Of a stretch of DNA of 64,000 nucleotides, positions 62,396 to 64,000 are shown one piece after another (within the stretch, counting starts at the first letter, position 1; every line of letters starts with the position of its first letter). A program made the translations under genes and the position numbers. Source of the stretch: Climacium dendroides (taxonomy: Eukaryota; Streptophyta; Bryopsida; Hypnales; Climaciaceae). Where the stretch lies: contig OX467083.1 of assembly GCA_950106755.1 (NCBI GenBank), positions 27,151,029 to 27,215,028 of the forward strand, in the 5' to 3' direction. The notes under the pieces are model-generated. The model saw nothing but the letters and a program-made list of their open reading frames with translations, was not told the origin of the DNA and did no database searches.

Positions 62396-64000
62396 GAGAA
62401 ACAAAGACAATTGGGCATTTATTTGACAGCTAGATGCTGTGGGGTCTTCTAGTTTTTTTGGAGAGGAAAGGATAGTTGTTTGTAAAGTACTGTTCTAATG
62501 TTCCTGTTGTCAGTTGCGGCAGACATTTTGTTTTCTCTTTCATTGACAAGGTCATTCGTACGTAGAAATAATATGTTCTATTTTCGGTTGTCGGTTTTGC
62601 TTTCCAATAAATGTACATTCGGAGGTCTATGGATCTTACATACAAAGAGGACTACCACTAGATTGACTAAGTGTTTGGCTTATTTTTTTAATGCATTTTA
62701 CCTATAAGTGAGCGACCGGAGTCTACAAATGCGCTATCGCTTCCATTTTCTGTTCTAGATTCGGAGACTGCTGACTTCAACTTTTTCCGGCCCTCAACCT
62801 CTCTTTTCATAGTTGCTTACCTAATTGTCTACAACATTATCTTTTAGGATGTCGGATGGACGGTGGTACTTCAGATCAATTAGTAGTGGTGGGTTTCAAT
62901 TGCTTCGTGTATGGGACCATCACTAGGTTTTCTCCCAGTCTCTCGAGGGTTGTTGGCTACACTTGCTTGGCTTTTGATTTGCTCAGCGAAGGGATTGGTG
63001 TTCCATTTTTCTTTTCATTCATTTTGTCTTTTGATGCATTTGTGTTGCAGGTCGTTCTCTGAAACAAAGGCTAATCTAGTTTGAAGATTATCGTCAAAAG
63101 CTATCACTAGAAGAGCATCAACAAGGGAGCTTGGTAATCCATCTCCGACCTCATAGTTTTATTCTCTTGTAGGGCTTTCTAGCATTGTGTCACAGTATCT
63201 TGTCATTGCATTGCACAATTTTGTATCTTTGTCTCTCCTAACCTAGTTTCCGTCCTTCTTATGCAAATAGACATTACTGCAGTTCATGAGAGCATACGCA
63301 CATGTTGGACCTAGCTAAGCAAATGTGAAGCCGTGAACTATGTTGGACTCTTACTTGTGAAGGCCATCATTGGCAATCGTCGGTAGAGCTTTGATACAGC
63401 TCTGATGATCTCTGAATGTCGTCGGAGGCAAATTTTCATATTCACAAGTCCAAACTCACACCAAAACCAGTTTCTATTCTACGAATTATCAAACTTCGGA
63501 CATACTTGTAGAGTCTACCCATGAAGGTCACTTACTGTTTTTCCCGTTTTTTGTGCAACGAAGAGCGTTCTTGTCTTGGTCTTTCAATCTCTTTCATTGA
63601 TAGCTTCTGCATAAAAGTAAAATCGATGATCTATATAGCAGTCAGCACATGCAAGAGCAGGTTCACCTTTTCTACAAGACCAGTCTGTGTAATCGTTTTA
63701 GTCCTCATCCTTTACTTCTTTACAGCGGATTGGAAACAGACGCTTAATATGTTCTTAAAAATTCATGCATTGAGTATGCATACTATACTGGAAGGGGTGG
63801 TGGATCGTACATGGCCGATGGCATTCTATTCCAAGACGGTGCTACACTCTCATGTACTACAATGCAATGACTGTAGGTGACATTGGAGGAAAGCTAGCGG
63901 TTAGAAAAGCAGTTTCCGGAAGAGCACAGCCGACGAGGGTGTTGCTAGGAACGATCACGGTGAACCGCGCAGTCGTTAGTTACTTCATGAACTCAAATGC
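62396..64000. other. GC-richer sequence after the Harbinger pseudogene
   Basis: 62396-62640 reads like a 3' untranslated region, with AATAAA at about 62607. Further on, a frame beginning MSDGRWYF at 62850 and a piece RSLKQRL near 63055 look codon-like but are broken by stops. From about 63775 a plus frame stays open to the window edge (…YTLMYYNAMTVGDIGGKLAV…, about 75 codons). I recognise none of them. They may belong to the Harbinger element or to a gene continuing beyond the window. Confidence 0.35.

Noticed and set aside
1..64000. tRNA, rRNA or snRNA genes
   Set aside because: I looked for cloverleaf-like boxes and conserved rRNA words and found none that I could support by eye. A dedicated scan would be needed to exclude them.
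1..64000. Intact LTR retrotransposons or viral insertions
   Set aside because: No reverse transcriptase, integrase or capsid motifs were recognised in any of the frames, and no long terminal repeats beyond the doubtful 14.5-15.7 kb pair.

Overview
This window is nuclear DNA from a plant, most likely a land plant. The signs are split genes with GT-AG introns of roughly 100-600 bp, a plant-type half-size ABCG transporter, a eukaryotic cyanase, and plant-style DNA transposons (PIF/Harbinger, CACTA, Stowaway-like, Mutator-like). The background is strongly AT-rich, with a few islands of higher GC. I cannot name the species. A seedless plant or another genome with long repeat-filled spacers would fit, but that is inference.

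Only two intact protein genes are recognisable. Cyanase (cyanate hydratase) is on the plus strand at 28512-30205, with four coding exons giving 162 residues and a complete Arg/Glu/Ser catalytic set. A complete half-size ABCG transporter is on the minus strand at 37048-33358, with eight coding exons giving 635 residues. All exon joins keep the reading frame. The two genes converge tail to tail across about 3.1 kb. No functional link between them is visible.

The rest is mostly old repeats. Region by region: 1-7.3 kb is AT-rich with nothing recognised. 7.3-8.3 kb is a GC-richer island of unknown role. 12.66-12.81 kb holds three consecutive hairpins. 14.5-15.7 kb holds a duplicated segment and a Mutator-like miniature element. 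17.4-18.6 kb is a second GC-richer island carrying a short retroposon. 19.1-25 kb holds dispersed repeats, the end of a CACTA element, an ATTTGG-rich tract and a 49-bp tandem repeat. 26.2-26.6 kb is a Harbinger-type MITE. 27-30.2 kb is the cyanase locus. 32.6-37 kb is the ABCG locus. 40.7-58 kb is dominated by a dispersed family whose ends read TTAA-CCCCTAAA. 51.7-51.9 kb is a Stowaway-like MITE. 59.2-62.4 kb is a decayed PIF/Harbinger transposase gene split by a 1.9-kb CACTA-like element. 62.4-64 kb is GC-richer sequence with no recognised product.

The best candidate for something undescribed is the TTAA/CCCCTAAA family. At least six copies have both ends, sizes run from about 0.19 to 0.95 kb, and copies are nested in one another. 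Its ends resemble those of piggyBac-type elements, which are not generally reported from land plants. A second candidate is a roughly 140-150 bp retroposon family with a conserved hairpin and visible target-site duplications, one copy of which sits in an ABCG intron.
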